Below, piece by piece: positions 30,041 through 39,685 of a stretch of 64,000 nucleotides of DNA (position 1 is the first letter of the stretch; every line of letters starts with the position of its first letter). The notes under the pieces were generated by a model. It made no database searches. It was not told where the DNA came from and was given only the letters and a program-made list of their open reading frames with translations. The stretch comes from JAHEDH01 sp963745865 (GTDB lineage: Bacteria; Actinomycetota; Acidimicrobiia; Spongiisociales; ZC4RG35). The DNA lies in NCBI GenBank assembly GCA_963745865.1, contig CAVUYZ010000003.1, positions 248,001 to 312,000 of the forward strand. The letters are read 5' to 3'. A program made the position numbers and the translations under genes.

Positions 30041-30896
30041 TCATTTGATGTCGAAGGTCATCAGTTCCTGACCCCAAATCACCTGACCATCGAAGTAGCG
30101 GCTGATGTCTCGCAGCGCCGTTCCATCTCGCCCGGCTCGTCGAGCATGTGTACCTGGTGAACGAGGATCAGCATGCTCACTCCTGCTGCCTGCGCCATCT
30201 TCGCGACGTCAACGCTCCCGCATTGATAGGACGCTTCAGCCGTGCCTTCGATGTCACTTTGGACGTAGGTACAGATGCTCACCATCGCATTGGCTCCGGT
30301 AGCGAGATCCACAACGCTCTCGCACGGACCCGTGTCTCCGGTGACGACGATTGACCCCTCCTCTGAGTCCAATCGATATGCCAATGACTCAAGCCAGGGC
30401 TGGACGTGATGTGCCGCTGCGGTCGTGATCTTCCAATCCTTCGCACGGATCTCGTCCCCGGCCACCATGTCCGCAACGTCAATCTTCGGTGGTTTGCGTG
30501 GAAGTGTCCCGCGCGCTTCCGATGCGCATTGAGGCTCAGCGGGTGATTGATCCGGGCGATCCAATCCGGCGCAAAAGCTCCAACATCTTGGTCCATCAGC
30601 CGCCGAGTGAACTCTTGGGTGTAGTCAGGGCCGAATACCTTGAGTGGATTGCTGTCGTCGATGCTTTGATCCCAGCGTGACAGAAGGAAGCACGGGTAGT
30701 CGGCGTTGTGGTCGAAGTGGTGATGCGTGAAGTACAGCTCGTCAATCATGCCGGCGTCCATACCTGCCTTCGCAAGTTTGCTGGTCGTCGAGGGGCCGCA
30801 GTCGAACATCACGTGCTTGCCGGCAACCTCAATGACGTACGACGACCCGTGTCGTGTTGCCGCAGGTGTCGGTGTTCCTGACCCGAGAATGTGCAT
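30041..30896 (-). CDS. Metallo-beta-lactamase-fold hydrolase (two frame changes)
   Basis: About 285 residues. The metal motif is THHHFDHNADYP, followed by a later Asp/His region (VVTGDTGPCESVV and LILVHQ). The start HILGSGTPTP resembles ribonuclease Z and arylsulfatase-like members of the fold. Frame changes near 30510 and 30115 (one missing base each) hide the real end GQELMTFDIK at 30041. ATG 30896 was chosen; ATG 30902 is two codons upstream. Codon and base composition look less GC-rich than in the neighbours. It lies between two copies of the hydrolase 5' end, so acquisition is possible. Confidence 0.72.
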
Positions 30897-30902
30897 CCGC
30901 AT

Positions 30903-31224
30903 TACGTGCGCTTCCTGCTTTCAATTGCGACCAGCTTCCGACTGTCCACTCTACGCACCAGTGTTCGGCCGGATTCGAGCATTGAGCCATGGATTCGACG
31001 TGTTGTGACGTGTTGTTCAGGTGGCGGAGATCTGCCCGAGAATCTCATCGAACGCCGCATCGGCGTAGGTCCGCATCTCGTCATCTGTCCGACCTTGAAT
31101 TGGGTGTGGTGTGAAGGCCCTCCTACGCAAACAAACACACCGAGCAGCGCCACACCAACCGCAAAGCGGGCAAGTACACCGGGATCCAGGAATACGACGT
31201 CGGTCCCATGCCGAGGACCGCTGG
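30903..31224. other. Gene-remnant region without an intact gene
   Basis: No frame on either strand gives a recognisable full protein. On the minus strand a short piece ending GRTDDEMRTYADAAFDEILGQ (stop near 31017) looks like the tail of a lost gene, and its upstream part runs into other frames. Base composition is more AT-rich than the surroundings. Confidence 0.45.
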
Positions 31225-31437
31225 TCATTCCAGGGCACCGCCGACTCCCATCGCTGATCTGCTTCCTATCAGGACGCCGATTGTCGGAGAGGACGCGCCA
31301 AGCGGTGAGAAGGGGCCGAAGATCACAGCACCGAGCATGAACATTCGTGATCGGCCGAAACGGTCAGCGAGGCGCCCGCCTGTCACGATCAACACACCGA
31401 AGACAACCGTGTATCCGTTGATAACTGCCCAATCCAC
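31225..31437 (-). pseudogene. Major facilitator superfamily transporter remnant
   Basis: About 70 codons match the second to fourth helices of a 14-TM MFS drug transporter: WAVINGYTVVFGVLIVTGGR, the loop motif LADRFGRSR, and GVLIGSRSAMGVGGAL. Nothing of the remaining 400 residues is present. The piece starts exactly where the duplicated hydrolase sequence ends (about 31440) and stops at 31225, so it is a decayed fragment, not a gene. Confidence 0.75.
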
Positions 31438-31440
31438 GTA

Positions 31441-31525
31441 TCAGGGCCACTGGCGTTCCCGCAGTTCCCGTATCAATGACGTGGATGTCGGCGGATGGGA
31501 GAGACAGATATCGCCCGCGTTCCAT
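31441..31525 (-). pseudogene. Truncated second copy of the alpha/beta hydrolase start (direct repeat copy 2)
   Basis: The minus strand reads MERGRYLSLPSADIHVIDTG then GTPVAL before similarity ends at the MFS remnant. It parallels the intact gene at 29998. The sequence 5' of the ATG is also shared up to about 31545. The protein-level changes (VVDGGG to VIDTGT) show the copies have diverged, so this is not a fresh target-site duplication. Confidence 0.75.
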
Positions 31526-31569
31526 GATCGACAGGGTACCCAGGAACCGGGGTACCCATCCCCGACGGA

Positions 31570-31575
31570 TACCCT
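31570..31575 (+). promoter_or_regulatory. -10 box TACCCT before the radical SAM gene
   Basis: TACCCT followed by 7 nt and GTG 31583. The hexamer and distance match the box before the NIPSNAP-like gene and support GTG 31583 as a leaderless start. Confidence 0.45.
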
Positions 31576-31582
31576 ATGGGCC

Positions 31583-32972
31583 GTGCGTATCCTTCTGGTC
31601 TCCACATACGAACTCGGCCATCAGCCTTTACACATCGCCTCACCGGCGGCGCGGCTCCGCGAGGCCGGGCACGAGGTATCGGTCGTCGACGTCTCGATCG
31701 AGCCATTCAGAGCCGAAGCGGCCGTTGGTCAGGACGCGGTTGCGATATCAGTCCCGATGCACACCGCCATGCGGCTGGCAGCCGGCGTCGTCCGGTCGAT
31801 CCAGAGCCGATCCCCGGAGATCCCGATCGCCCTCTACGGCCTCTACGCAGCCATGGGGGATCCGGGATCCGTCGACCGGGTGATCGTCGGCGAGTACGAG
31901 GACGATCTCGTCGGTTGGTTTGCCGGGGTGTCCGAAGGTCACGTCGAACGCGGTCCAACGACGTCGCTGGACCGCCATCGGTTCGTGGTTCCTGACCGCT
32001 CGTCGCTGCCACCGCTCGATTCCTATGCACATCTCTCCATCGGCGATGAGCACCGCGTCGTCGGATACGTGGAAGCCAGTCACGGGTGCCGGCACCGGTG
32101 CCGGCATTGCCCGTTGCCGGCGGTCTACGACGGGAGGTTTCGCATCGTCGATCCGGCCATCGTCACCGCCGACATCTCCCGGATGGTCGAACAGGGAGCC
32201 CGCCACATCACCTTCGGGGACCCTGACTTCTTCAATGGCGTTCCACACGCGATGCGCGTCCTCGACGCAGCGCACTCTGCACACCCGGACCTGACCTTCG
32301 ACGTGACGATCAAGGTCGAGCACCTGCTCGATCATCAGGATCAGCTTCGCGTCCTGGCAGAGCGGGGGGTGGTGTTCGTCACCTCGGCATTCGAGACCAC
32401 GAACGATCGGGTCCTCGAATTGCTCGACAAGGGCCATACGAGATCCGACATGGTCGAGGCGCTCGCTCTGGCGCGGGCGGCGGGGCTCGAGATCCACCCT
32501 TCGTGGCTGCCGTTCACCCCATGGACCGACGATCGACGATCTGGCCGACATCTTCTCGTTCATCGACCGACACGACCTCTTCGAGGTCACCGAGCCGGTC
32601 CAACTCGGCATTCGTCTCCTCATCCCCACGGGATCGCTCATCCTCGAGATCGACGGGATCACCGAACAACTCGAGGGATACGACTCCGAGGCACTGACCT
32701 ACCGGTGGAGCTCGGTCGATCCTGCGGTCGATGCGCTGCAGCAGGCACTGGCGTCGCGAGCGGAGCGCGCTGCCGACGATGGTGGGGATGTCATCGAGAC
32801 CCTGACCGACATGTGGTCGATGGCCCTCGACGCGGCGGGCCACGACGATGTCGAACCGCAGATACCGGCTGGCGCAATCACGGGCAGGCCACGCCTCACC
32901 GAGCCATGGTTCTGCTGAGCGGAGCCAACCGGCCGCCAGGTTGGCGCCATCGACGAGACACCACAAACCTGA
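31583..32972 (+). CDS. CUAEP-tail B12-binding/radical SAM protein, predicted selenoprotein
   Basis: About 462 residues. An N-terminal cobalamin-binding-like domain (about 1-125, starting ILLVSTYELG) is followed by a radical SAM core with the cluster motif CRHRCRHC (CxxxCxxC) near residue 171. One extra base near 32527 must be removed to continue into TIDDLADIFSFIDRHD. The frame then reaches EPWFC, TGA (32916-32918), and AEPTGRQVG, ending at TGA 32970. Known relatives end in CUAEP or CCAEP, where U is selenocysteine, so this TGA is best read as Sec. A hairpin follows it. Substrate unknown. Confidence 0.8.
32916..32918 (+). other. Predicted in-frame selenocysteine codon (TGA)
   Basis: TGC TGA GCG GAG CCA encodes Cys-Sec-Ala-Glu-Pro. 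The preceding PRLTEPWFC and following AEP match the tail after which the family is named. No selA, selB, selD or tRNA-Sec gene lies in the window. Confidence 0.75.
32921..32948 (+). promoter_or_regulatory. Candidate bacterial SECIS hairpin
   Basis: Starting three bases after the TGA, GCCAACC (32924-32930) pairs perfectly with GGTTGGC (32939-32945). The 8-nt apical loop GGCCGCCA begins with GG. GG 32921-32922 can pair with CC 32947-32948 below an A.G mismatch. The distance from TGA to loop is 12 nt, shorter than in the E. coli fdhF element. Confidence 0.55.
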
Positions 32973-33047
32973 GCGGATGACCGCCTGCCTATAGCCCGCT
33001 CACGTAGTGTTTCGGGTGGACACGTGGCCGCCCGAAAGGATCTTCAC

Positions 33048-33989
33048 ATGAACGCGTCGGTGCTCGACGTCTCCGATCTCCGTCGGAGCTTCGACGACCT
33101 GGTGGCTGTGAACGGGGTCTCGTTCTCCGTTAACGCTGGAGAGACGTACGGACTGCTCGGCCCGAACGGAGCGGGGAAGACGACGACGATCTCGATGATC
33201 GCAGGGCTCCTCGAGCCGACGAGTGGAACCGTCCTGGTCATGGGCGAGCAGATGACCCCCACGAGCTTCGCCGCCAAGCGGTCGATCGGCCTCGTCCCCC
33301 AGGAGCTCGCCATCTATCCCGATCTGACAGGACGTGAGAACCTGCGCTTCTTCGGTGGCCTTTACGACCTGAGAGGCGCCGCCCTCGCATCCCGGGTCGA
33401 TGAGGTCCTCGCCATGGTGGCACTGTCGGATCGGGCAGACGATCGAGCATCCGAATACTCCGGGGGAATGAAGCGACGGCTCAACATCGCAGTGGGCTTG
33501 CTGCACGAGCCCGAATTGCTGATCCTCGACGAACCGACCGTGGGGGTAGACCCACAGTCCCGCAACGCCATCCTCGAGAGCGTCGAGCATCTCGCCGGCC
33601 GGGGGATGTCCGTCCTCTACACGACCCACTACATGGAAGAGGCCGAGCGCCTGTGCGACCGAGTCGGGATCATCGACCAGGGCACCCTCGTCGCCGAAGG
33701 AACCAGGCGTGAGCTCGTGGAGCGGGTCGGTCACACCGACACGGTGACGATGGCCGGGACGGGTGACCTCCGAGCCGCAGCCGCGGCGCTGCAATCTGTC
33801 GAAGGCGTCGCGGAAGTCGCGCAAGCCGACGGGTCGCTGACGATGCTGGTAGATCGGGCCGCCGCTCGGCTCCCATCGTTGCTGGCGAAGCTGGCGGAGT
33901 CGGACGTCGCGATCACGTCCGTCAACATCGACGAGCCGAACCTCGAAGCCGTGTTCCTCCACCTGACCGGTAAGGCATTGCGCGACTGA
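33048..33989 (+). CDS. ABC transporter ATP-binding protein
   Basis: A 313-residue ATPase. Walker A GPNGAGKTTT starts at residue 38, the signature is YSGGMKRRLNIAVGL, Walker B is LLILDEPTVGVDP, and the switch region is TTHYMEEAERLCDR. A DrrA-type C-terminal domain follows. It energises the two ABC-2 permeases encoded next. AAAGGA lies 7 nt before ATG 33048, which favours it over GTG 33024. The last base of its stop is the first base of the next ATG. Confidence 0.92.
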   Translation: MNASVLDVSDLRRSFDDLVAVNGVSFSVNAGETYGLLGPNGAGKTTTISMIAGLLEPTSGTVLVMGEQMTPTSFAAKRSIGLVPQELAIYPDLTGRENLRFFGGLYDLRGAALASRVDEVLAMVALSDRADDRASEYSGGMKRRLNIAVGLLHEPELLILDEPTVGVDPQSRNAILESVEHLAGRGMSVLYTTHYMEEAERLCDRVGIIDQGTLVAEGTRRELVERVGHTDTVTMAGTGDLRAAAAALQSVEGVAEVAQADGSLTMLVDRAAARLPSLLAKLAESDVAITSVNIDEPNLEAVFLHLTGKALRD

Positions 33990-35173
33990 TGATCCGATCC
34001 ATGTTGCTCATCGCGGGGAAGGACCTTCGGCTTCGGCTTCGGGATCGGTCGGTCTTCATCATCGGGTTGATCGCGCCTGCCGCGTTGGCCCTGATCTTCA
34101 CCGTGGTGTTCGGGGACGCGCTCGATCCGGACGGGGGCGGGTTCCAGGCGACCTACGCCTACGTCGATCTGGATGCCAGCGATGCGAGCCGGGCGCTGGC
34201 CGAGCGTGCTCGACGAACTCGGGGAGAGCGATCAGTTCGACATCGAGCGGCTCCCTACTGTCGCAGCGGTCGAATCGGCGATCGACAACGACGAGATATC
34301 CGCAGCGTTCGTCCTTCCCGATGGTTTCGATCAGGGCGTATCGGCCGGAGGGGCAACTCTCGAAGTGATCGGCAACGTCGACGCCCCGACCGGAACCGGA
34401 ATTGCCTACGGCGATCGCAGAAGCCTTCGCCACATCGGTCGAGCGGGTGACGCTGACCGTGGCGGCCTCGGTGGCCGGCGGTGCCGACCCGGAGACTGTT
34501 CCCGAGATCGTTGCGGCGGCCTCGGCGCAGCGGACGCCGGCAGTCGTCGAAGACATCGCCGCCGAGATCCGGCAGATGGACGGGACCACCTTCGCGATGG
34601 CGGGGATGGCGGTGTTCTTCTTGTTCTTCACCGTCCAGTTCGGTGTCACCTCCCTGCTCGAAGAACGCCAGCTCGGCACGTGGAACCGTCTCATGGCGGC
34701 CCCGCTGACTCGCGGGACAGCGATCGGCGCCAAAGCTCTCGTTAGCTACGTGCTGGGCGTGGTTTCGATGACGGTGCTGCTGATCGGTGCCAATCTCGGG
34801 CTCGGAGCGGAGTGGGGGGATCCGGTTGCCGTTGGCGCGCTCGGTGCTCGCTGGGGTCGGCTCCGCGACGGCGATCATGGCGTTGGTCGCGTCGTTCGCC
34901 CGAACGCCGGAGGGAGCCGGGAACATCCAGTCGATCATCGCGGTCAGCCTCGGGATGCTCGGCGGTGCATTCTTCCCGGTCGGCTCCGAAGGCGGTGTGC
35001 TGGCGTCGCTGTCGCTGTTGACGCCTCACGCCTGGTTCCTGCGGGGTCTCGGCGATCTGGCTGGAGGCGGTGGCATCACCGTGGTGTTGCCCAGCTTGCT
35101 GGCGATCGCCGGGTTCACGGTCGTGACCGGCGGGCTGGCAGTGTGGGGATTCACCAGGGGGGAGGCGACATGA
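33989..35173 (+). CDS. ABC-2 exporter permease 1 (three frame changes)
   Basis: About 394 residues over three joints near 34200, 34395 and 34840, each with one extra base. Typical ABC-2 layout: first helix RSVFIIGLIAPAALALIFTVVF, a large periplasmic domain (FVLPDGFDQGVSAGG and related), then the C-terminal membrane block (AMAGMAVFFLFFTVQFGVTS, LLEERQLGTWNRLMAAPLTR, AVSLGMLGGAFFPVG and LLTPHAWFLRG). It pairs with the ATPase upstream and with permease 2, whose ATG overlaps its stop (ATGA). Cargo unknown. Confidence 0.82.
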
Positions 35174-36331
35174 AGGTGCTCGGCATCGGCACTCACCGGG
35201 CTGCGGCGGCAGTTCCGCGATCGGTCGAGCTTCTTCTTCGTGTTCATCCTTCCGATCGCGCTGATCATGCTCATCGGGGCACAGTTCGGTGGCGGGTTCG
35301 TGCCACGGGTCGGAGTGGTGTCGCCTTCGGGCGACGAATTGGCGTTGGCGATCACCGATGTGATCGGTGCCGGCGAGGGATACGAGATCCGTGAGTACGA
35401 ATCGCGCGACGAGCTGATCACCGATGTCGAGCGGGGAAACGTCTCGGCAGGGCTCGTCGTGCCGGACGGTTTCACCGCGTCGATCGCGGCCGGCGACGAC
35501 CCCGTCATCGAGTTCGCCGTTCGGCCCGACACCGCCGGCATCGCCATTCGCAGCGCGATGGAGGGAGCAGTCACCGAGGCGCTCGGGACGGCAACCGCCG
35601 CTCGGTCGGTCGCCGAGAATCTGGCGATTCCCTACGCCGAGGCGCTGTCGCTGGTTCGCTCGATCGCTCCGAGCATCTCCGAGGTGACGGTGGAGACTCG
35701 CACGAGCGGAGAAGCGCTCTTCCCGGCGACCCTTGGCCAATTCGATCTGGGAGCACCGTCCCAGCTGGTGCTGTTCACGTTCCTCACCGCCCTCACTGGA
35801 TCGGCGGCGCTGATCCAGAGTCGCCAACTTGGGATCACCAAGCGCATGCTCTCGACGGGAACGGCAACCCGAACCGTGATCCTGGGCGAGGCGGCGGGGA
35901 GATGGGCGATCGCGGTGTTCCAGGGTCTCTACATCCTCATCGTGACGCTGGTCGCCTTCGGGGTGGACTGGGGTGATCCGGTCGCAGCAATTCTCGTGCT
36001 CCTGGCATTCGGGCTGGTTGGTGCTGCCGCGGCGATGCTGATGGGTTCGGTGTTCTCGAATGATCAACAGGCGGGCGGGGTGGCAGTTGTGCTGGGAATC
36101 GGGATCGCCGCCCTCGGCGGTTCGATGGTCCCGCTGGAGATCTTCTCGCCGACGATGCAGCAGGTGGCCAAGCTCACGCCCCATGCCTGGGCCAACGACG
36201 CGTTCGCCGAGCTCGTCCGCCGCGACGGAACGCTCACCGATGTGCTACCGCAGATCGCGGTGCTGGTCGGCTACGCCGCAGCCCTCTTCACGGTCGCTGC
36301 GGCTCGGCTGCGCCGGGTCATCACCCGATGA
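35170..36331 (+). CDS. ABC-2 exporter permease 2 (one frame change)
   Basis: About 387 residues. The start ATG 35170 overlaps the previous stop. One extra base near 35188 must be skipped so that MKVLGI continues as ALTGLRRQFRDRSSFFFVFI. The same architecture as permease 1 follows: an outer domain with GLVVPDGFTASIAAGDD, then membrane segments (LVLFTFLTALTGSAALIQSR, QLGITKRMLSTGTA, GIGIAALGGSMVPLEIFSP and LTPHAWANDAF). The two permeases are paralogues and probably form a heterodimer. Its 3' end overlaps the convergent DUF456 gene by 11 bp. Confidence 0.85.
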
Positions 36332-36809
36332 TCAGCCAGACGATCCACACGAATCCCATCCCGAGCGCGACGACGAACTGAGCAGCCGACGCTCTGATCA
36401 AGGCAACCGTGGTTCGAAGCGACGATCGGAGGGCAGCGGAGGCATCGCCGGTGTCCAGCAGCCTCACCAGCCACACCCCGAGCACGAACCCGATCGGCGC
36501 GCCGAGGACCGGGAGCGCAAATGCGAACACCACTGCGCCGGTGACACCCACCACCAAACCCAGTTTCGAGAGCCCCTCGGCCGAGGCTGCCTTCTGAGGG
36601 ATCCTGACCCCGAGGTAGACGCCGACGGCGAGCAGGGCGGTGATCACGGCCATCGAGATGGTCGCAACTGCGTCGAATCCCGTCATGGCTCCCCAGCCGA
36701 GTGCGGCGAGCCATACGAGTCCGACTCCCGGTACGACGGGAATCAGTGTCCCCATCACGCCGATCGCCATCGTCGCCCCGGTGAGGAGCGCCAACCATCC
36801 GTCGCTCAC
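36321..36809 (-). CDS. DUF456 membrane protein
   Basis: A 162-residue membrane protein with Gly-rich hydrophobic stretches of the DUF456 type: GTLIPVVPGVGLVWLAALGW, LVVGVTGAVVFAFALPVLGA and PIGFVLGVWLV. Role unknown. GTG 36809 overlaps the plsB stop (GTGA), so it is coupled to that gene. Confidence 0.75.
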   Translation of the reverse strand: MSDGWLALLTGATMAIGVMGTLIPVVPGVGLVWLAALGWGAMTGFDAVATISMAVITALLAVGVYLGVRIPQKAASAEGLSKLGLVVGVTGAVVFAFALPVLGAPIGFVLGVWLVRLLDTGDASAALRSSLRTTVALIRASAAQFVVALGMGFVWIVWLIIG

Positions 36810-39116
36810 AGGAGTCGGTCGCTCTCCGATGCCACAGTCCCGAGAAGACGCCCTGCCGCGACCACGGCCTCGATCTCCGCCAGGAATGCCTGCCGGGCAT
36901 CGTCGTCTCCGGCGACTGCGCCCCGATTCGTCGCGAGATCGAACGCCGCCGTGAACAGCGGCTTTGCGACACTCTCGTCGGAGACGAGGAGACCCTCGTC
37001 GAGATAGCGCTGACCGCGAACCAGGCACGCTTCGATGAACGCAGGTTGGTCGATCTCTGGCTCGGACTCGGCCAACTCACCAGCAACGACCAGGTAAGCC
37101 TCGAGGAAGGGGAGGAGGGCCCAGTGTGCGCGCAACAGCTGGGCGTCGTTCAGCAACGCCCTCCGATCGGTGCGGAGTCGGCGTCGCCAGGAGGTGTCGA
37201 TGTCGTTCATCTCGGCGATGATCTCCTGACGGAACTGGGTCTTGTCGGAGAAGAAGAACTCGAACTTCAACAAGTCCCTGACATCGATCGACCTGCGACC
37301 AGAAGCCTTCGACCCCGTCGTCCGGGTCGGCCAGCAGCACGGCGAGCTCTGCGATCGCGCCCGGAACGAAGAAGTGAACGATCGTGTTGCGGTAGTAGGC
37401 GGCCTGGATCGCTTGTTGTGGTGTCAGCAGGTATCCCGGGTCTCCGGCGCCGGCATCGATCGTGAGCGACCCGTGCGATGCCAGCTGGCCGAGCACGTCA
37501 GAGGTCGCCGCAGGATCGTTGAGTTGGATCGGCTCGGTCGTGGGGAGTTGCCACTTCTCGATGTAGCGGCTCAGCCGGTCGGTTGCTGCGGTCACCTGGC
37601 CGGTGTCGAGCCGCTCGCCCATTGATGCGAGGAGCGCGATCGACACCACCGAGGTCGGGGTGATCGGCGTGACCCGGCTGATCCGATACATCACCTCGAA
37701 CGCGAGCTTCCGGAGGTCGAGCTGGTCGTCGTCGATGCCGTCGGTCCCGAGCTCCTTGCGGATCGAGACAGGCTCGGCGAACCGGACGTGGATGTTGCCG
37801 TACCGGGCCCGGAGTCGCATGATCGCCGACACGGCCCAACTCGCCGATTCCTTCTCCTTCGAGCCGCCGGTGGCTTCGCTGGCGTAGTCGGCGACATCCA
37901 TGATCTGGTCGTAGGCGATCGAAGTCGGGATGAGAAACATGTCGTCCGCTTTGTTGCGGACGACCGAGCTTGCCACCCAGCTCAACATGCCCATCTTGGG
38001 TGGGAGGAGCTTGCCGGAGCGGGACCGGCCACCTTCGGCATACCACTCGAGCGGAAAGCGGTTCTCGACGAGATAATCGAGGTAGGAGCGGAGCACGAAC
38101 TTGTAGAGGTCGTTGTCCTTGAAGGAGCGACGGATGAAGAATGCTCCCGTGTTGCGGATCAGAGGCCCGATCGGGAAGAAATTCATGTTGATGCCCGCCG
38201 CGGTGTGATTTGGCGGGAGATCGTTCTCCCACAGCAGGAATTGCAGGGTCAACCGATCGAGGTTCGACCGATGTGACGGCATGAACGCGATGGGAAATTC
38301 CTGGCCCAGTTGGGCGATCTCCTGCACCTGCGCCGGGTCGTAGCGGATCGATCCGTATCCCTGGCGGTACAGCCAGTGGATGAAGTTGGCCAGCAGGTCG
38401 ATCACGAAGGGGCTGTGGGAGGCGGCGATTTCGCGCAGGTAATACCGGCTCCGGGCGAGCGCCAGTTCCGCAGGCATCCCGAGTTCATTGGCGAGTTGCA
38501 TGACGCCGTCACGGAACTCGGATCGGCGGAGGATCTCCTCGTGGAGGAACTTCGGGACCTTGTACCGGTTTCCGCGCAGCTCGCGTTCGGCCCGTTCGAG
38601 CGCCCGGTGAGCCCGTCTCGTGACGAAGTCGTTGAATGTGATCGCTTCGACCGACGACAGGTGTGCGGCTTCGAGTTCGCTCGCAGCGGCTCCGCTCCCG
38701 GCGACGACTCTCACACGATGAGGAAATTGCGAGAGTATGAAGTGCTCTCGGATCGGATCGGGGTCCCGGGGGTCACCGAGCTTGAGGATGTCGATGAGAC
38801 GCACGCTGCGGCGGCCGTTGCGCTCGTTCGGCAGCCAGGCGATCCGCACCGGCACCACCCACGGGTCGTCGCCGCGCGACAGTCGGGCATGGAGCCGAGG
38901 GTCTGTCGCCGACCCGATCGACGGGCGCCGGGACGATCTGATCGGGATGATGTCCGTGACCCGGCCGGCAGTGTCGTGACGACGAGCCCACGCTTCGATC
39001 ATCCGGTGTTCCAGGGTCCCGGCCGCTTCGGCGAGGACGACCAGGGGACGGTCGGCGTCGGGAAGATCGGGCTCGTCGAGCAGCACGGTGCCGGGGTCGG
39101 CGGGCAGCTTCAACAC
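36806..39116 (-). CDS. plsB: Glycerol-3-phosphate 1-O-acyltransferase, PlsB type (one frame change)
   Basis: About 770 residues. It acylates sn-glycerol 3-phosphate at position 1 with acyl-CoA or acyl-ACP at the membrane. The four acyltransferase blocks are present: PSHRSNLD (the HxxxxD catalytic pair), GAFFIRRSFKDND, EWYAEGGRSRSGKLLPPKMG and IPTSIAYD. One extra base near 37260 separates QVDRCQGLVEV from the C-terminal part LKFEFFFSDKTQFRQE. GTG 39116 has GGAG about 8 nt upstream. A plsY gene lies 0.5 kb away, so both routes of lysophosphatidate synthesis are encoded close together. Confidence 0.9.
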
Positions 39117-39229
39117 AGGTCACTCCACGAACTCACGCGCGCCTCTCCGTCGATGTCGCGTCGGCGTCTCGGCACCGATTCTACGGACCGGCGCATCCGG
39201 GTGATGGCGGCTGCTTCAATGTGTCCGCG

Positions 39230-39685
39230 ATGCGGGCGGTCGTTCAACGGGTTTCGAGAGCGCAGGTCACGGTCGACGACACGACGGTCGGCTCGATCGG
39301 CCGTGGGCTCCTGGTGCTGGTCGGGGTGACGCACGACGATGCGGCTGCGGATGCGGAGGCGCTTGCCGAGAAACTCACGGGTCTTCGCGTCTTCGCCGAC
39401 CGCGACTCGAAAATGAACCTCTCGGTCTCCGACGTCGGAGGCTCGTGTCTGGTCGTGTCTCAGTTCACGCTCTACGGGTCGGTCCGGCGCGGGAGGAGGC
39501 CGTCGTTCACTGCGGCGGCGGACCCCGCCAGAGCTGCCGAACTGATCGATCATCTGGTAGCGACGATGAGGAGTGTCGGGGTGCCCGTCTCGGAAGGGGA
39601 GTTCGGCGCCATGATGGAGGTCGAGCTACTCAACGACGGGCCCGTCACGCTCGTCATCGACACCCGGGACGGTCGGGTGCTGTGA
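39230..39685 (+). CDS. dtd: D-aminoacyl-tRNA deacylase
   Basis: A 151-residue enzyme that hydrolyses D-amino acids from tRNA. It starts MRAVVQRVSRAQVTV, has the catalytic SQFTLYGS motif, and ends with the cross-subunit NDGPVT motif near residue 140. Length and order are exactly those of the family. It is divergent from plsB (113 bp between starts) and convergent with plsY, whose 3' end runs 60 bp into it. Confidence 0.95.
   Translation: MRAVVQRVSRAQVTVDDTTVGSIGRGLLVLVGVTHDDAAADAEALAEKLTGLRVFADRDSKMNLSVSDVGGSCLVVSQFTLYGSVRRGRRPSFTAAADPARAAELIDHLVATMRSVGVPVSEGEFGAMMEVELLNDGPVTLVIDTRDGRVL

Noticed and set aside
29917..31545. Transposon or prophage bounded by target-site duplications
   Set aside because: No transposase, integrase or terminal inverted repeats are visible, and the roughly 100-bp repeats have diverged at the protein level, too long and too different for a target duplication.
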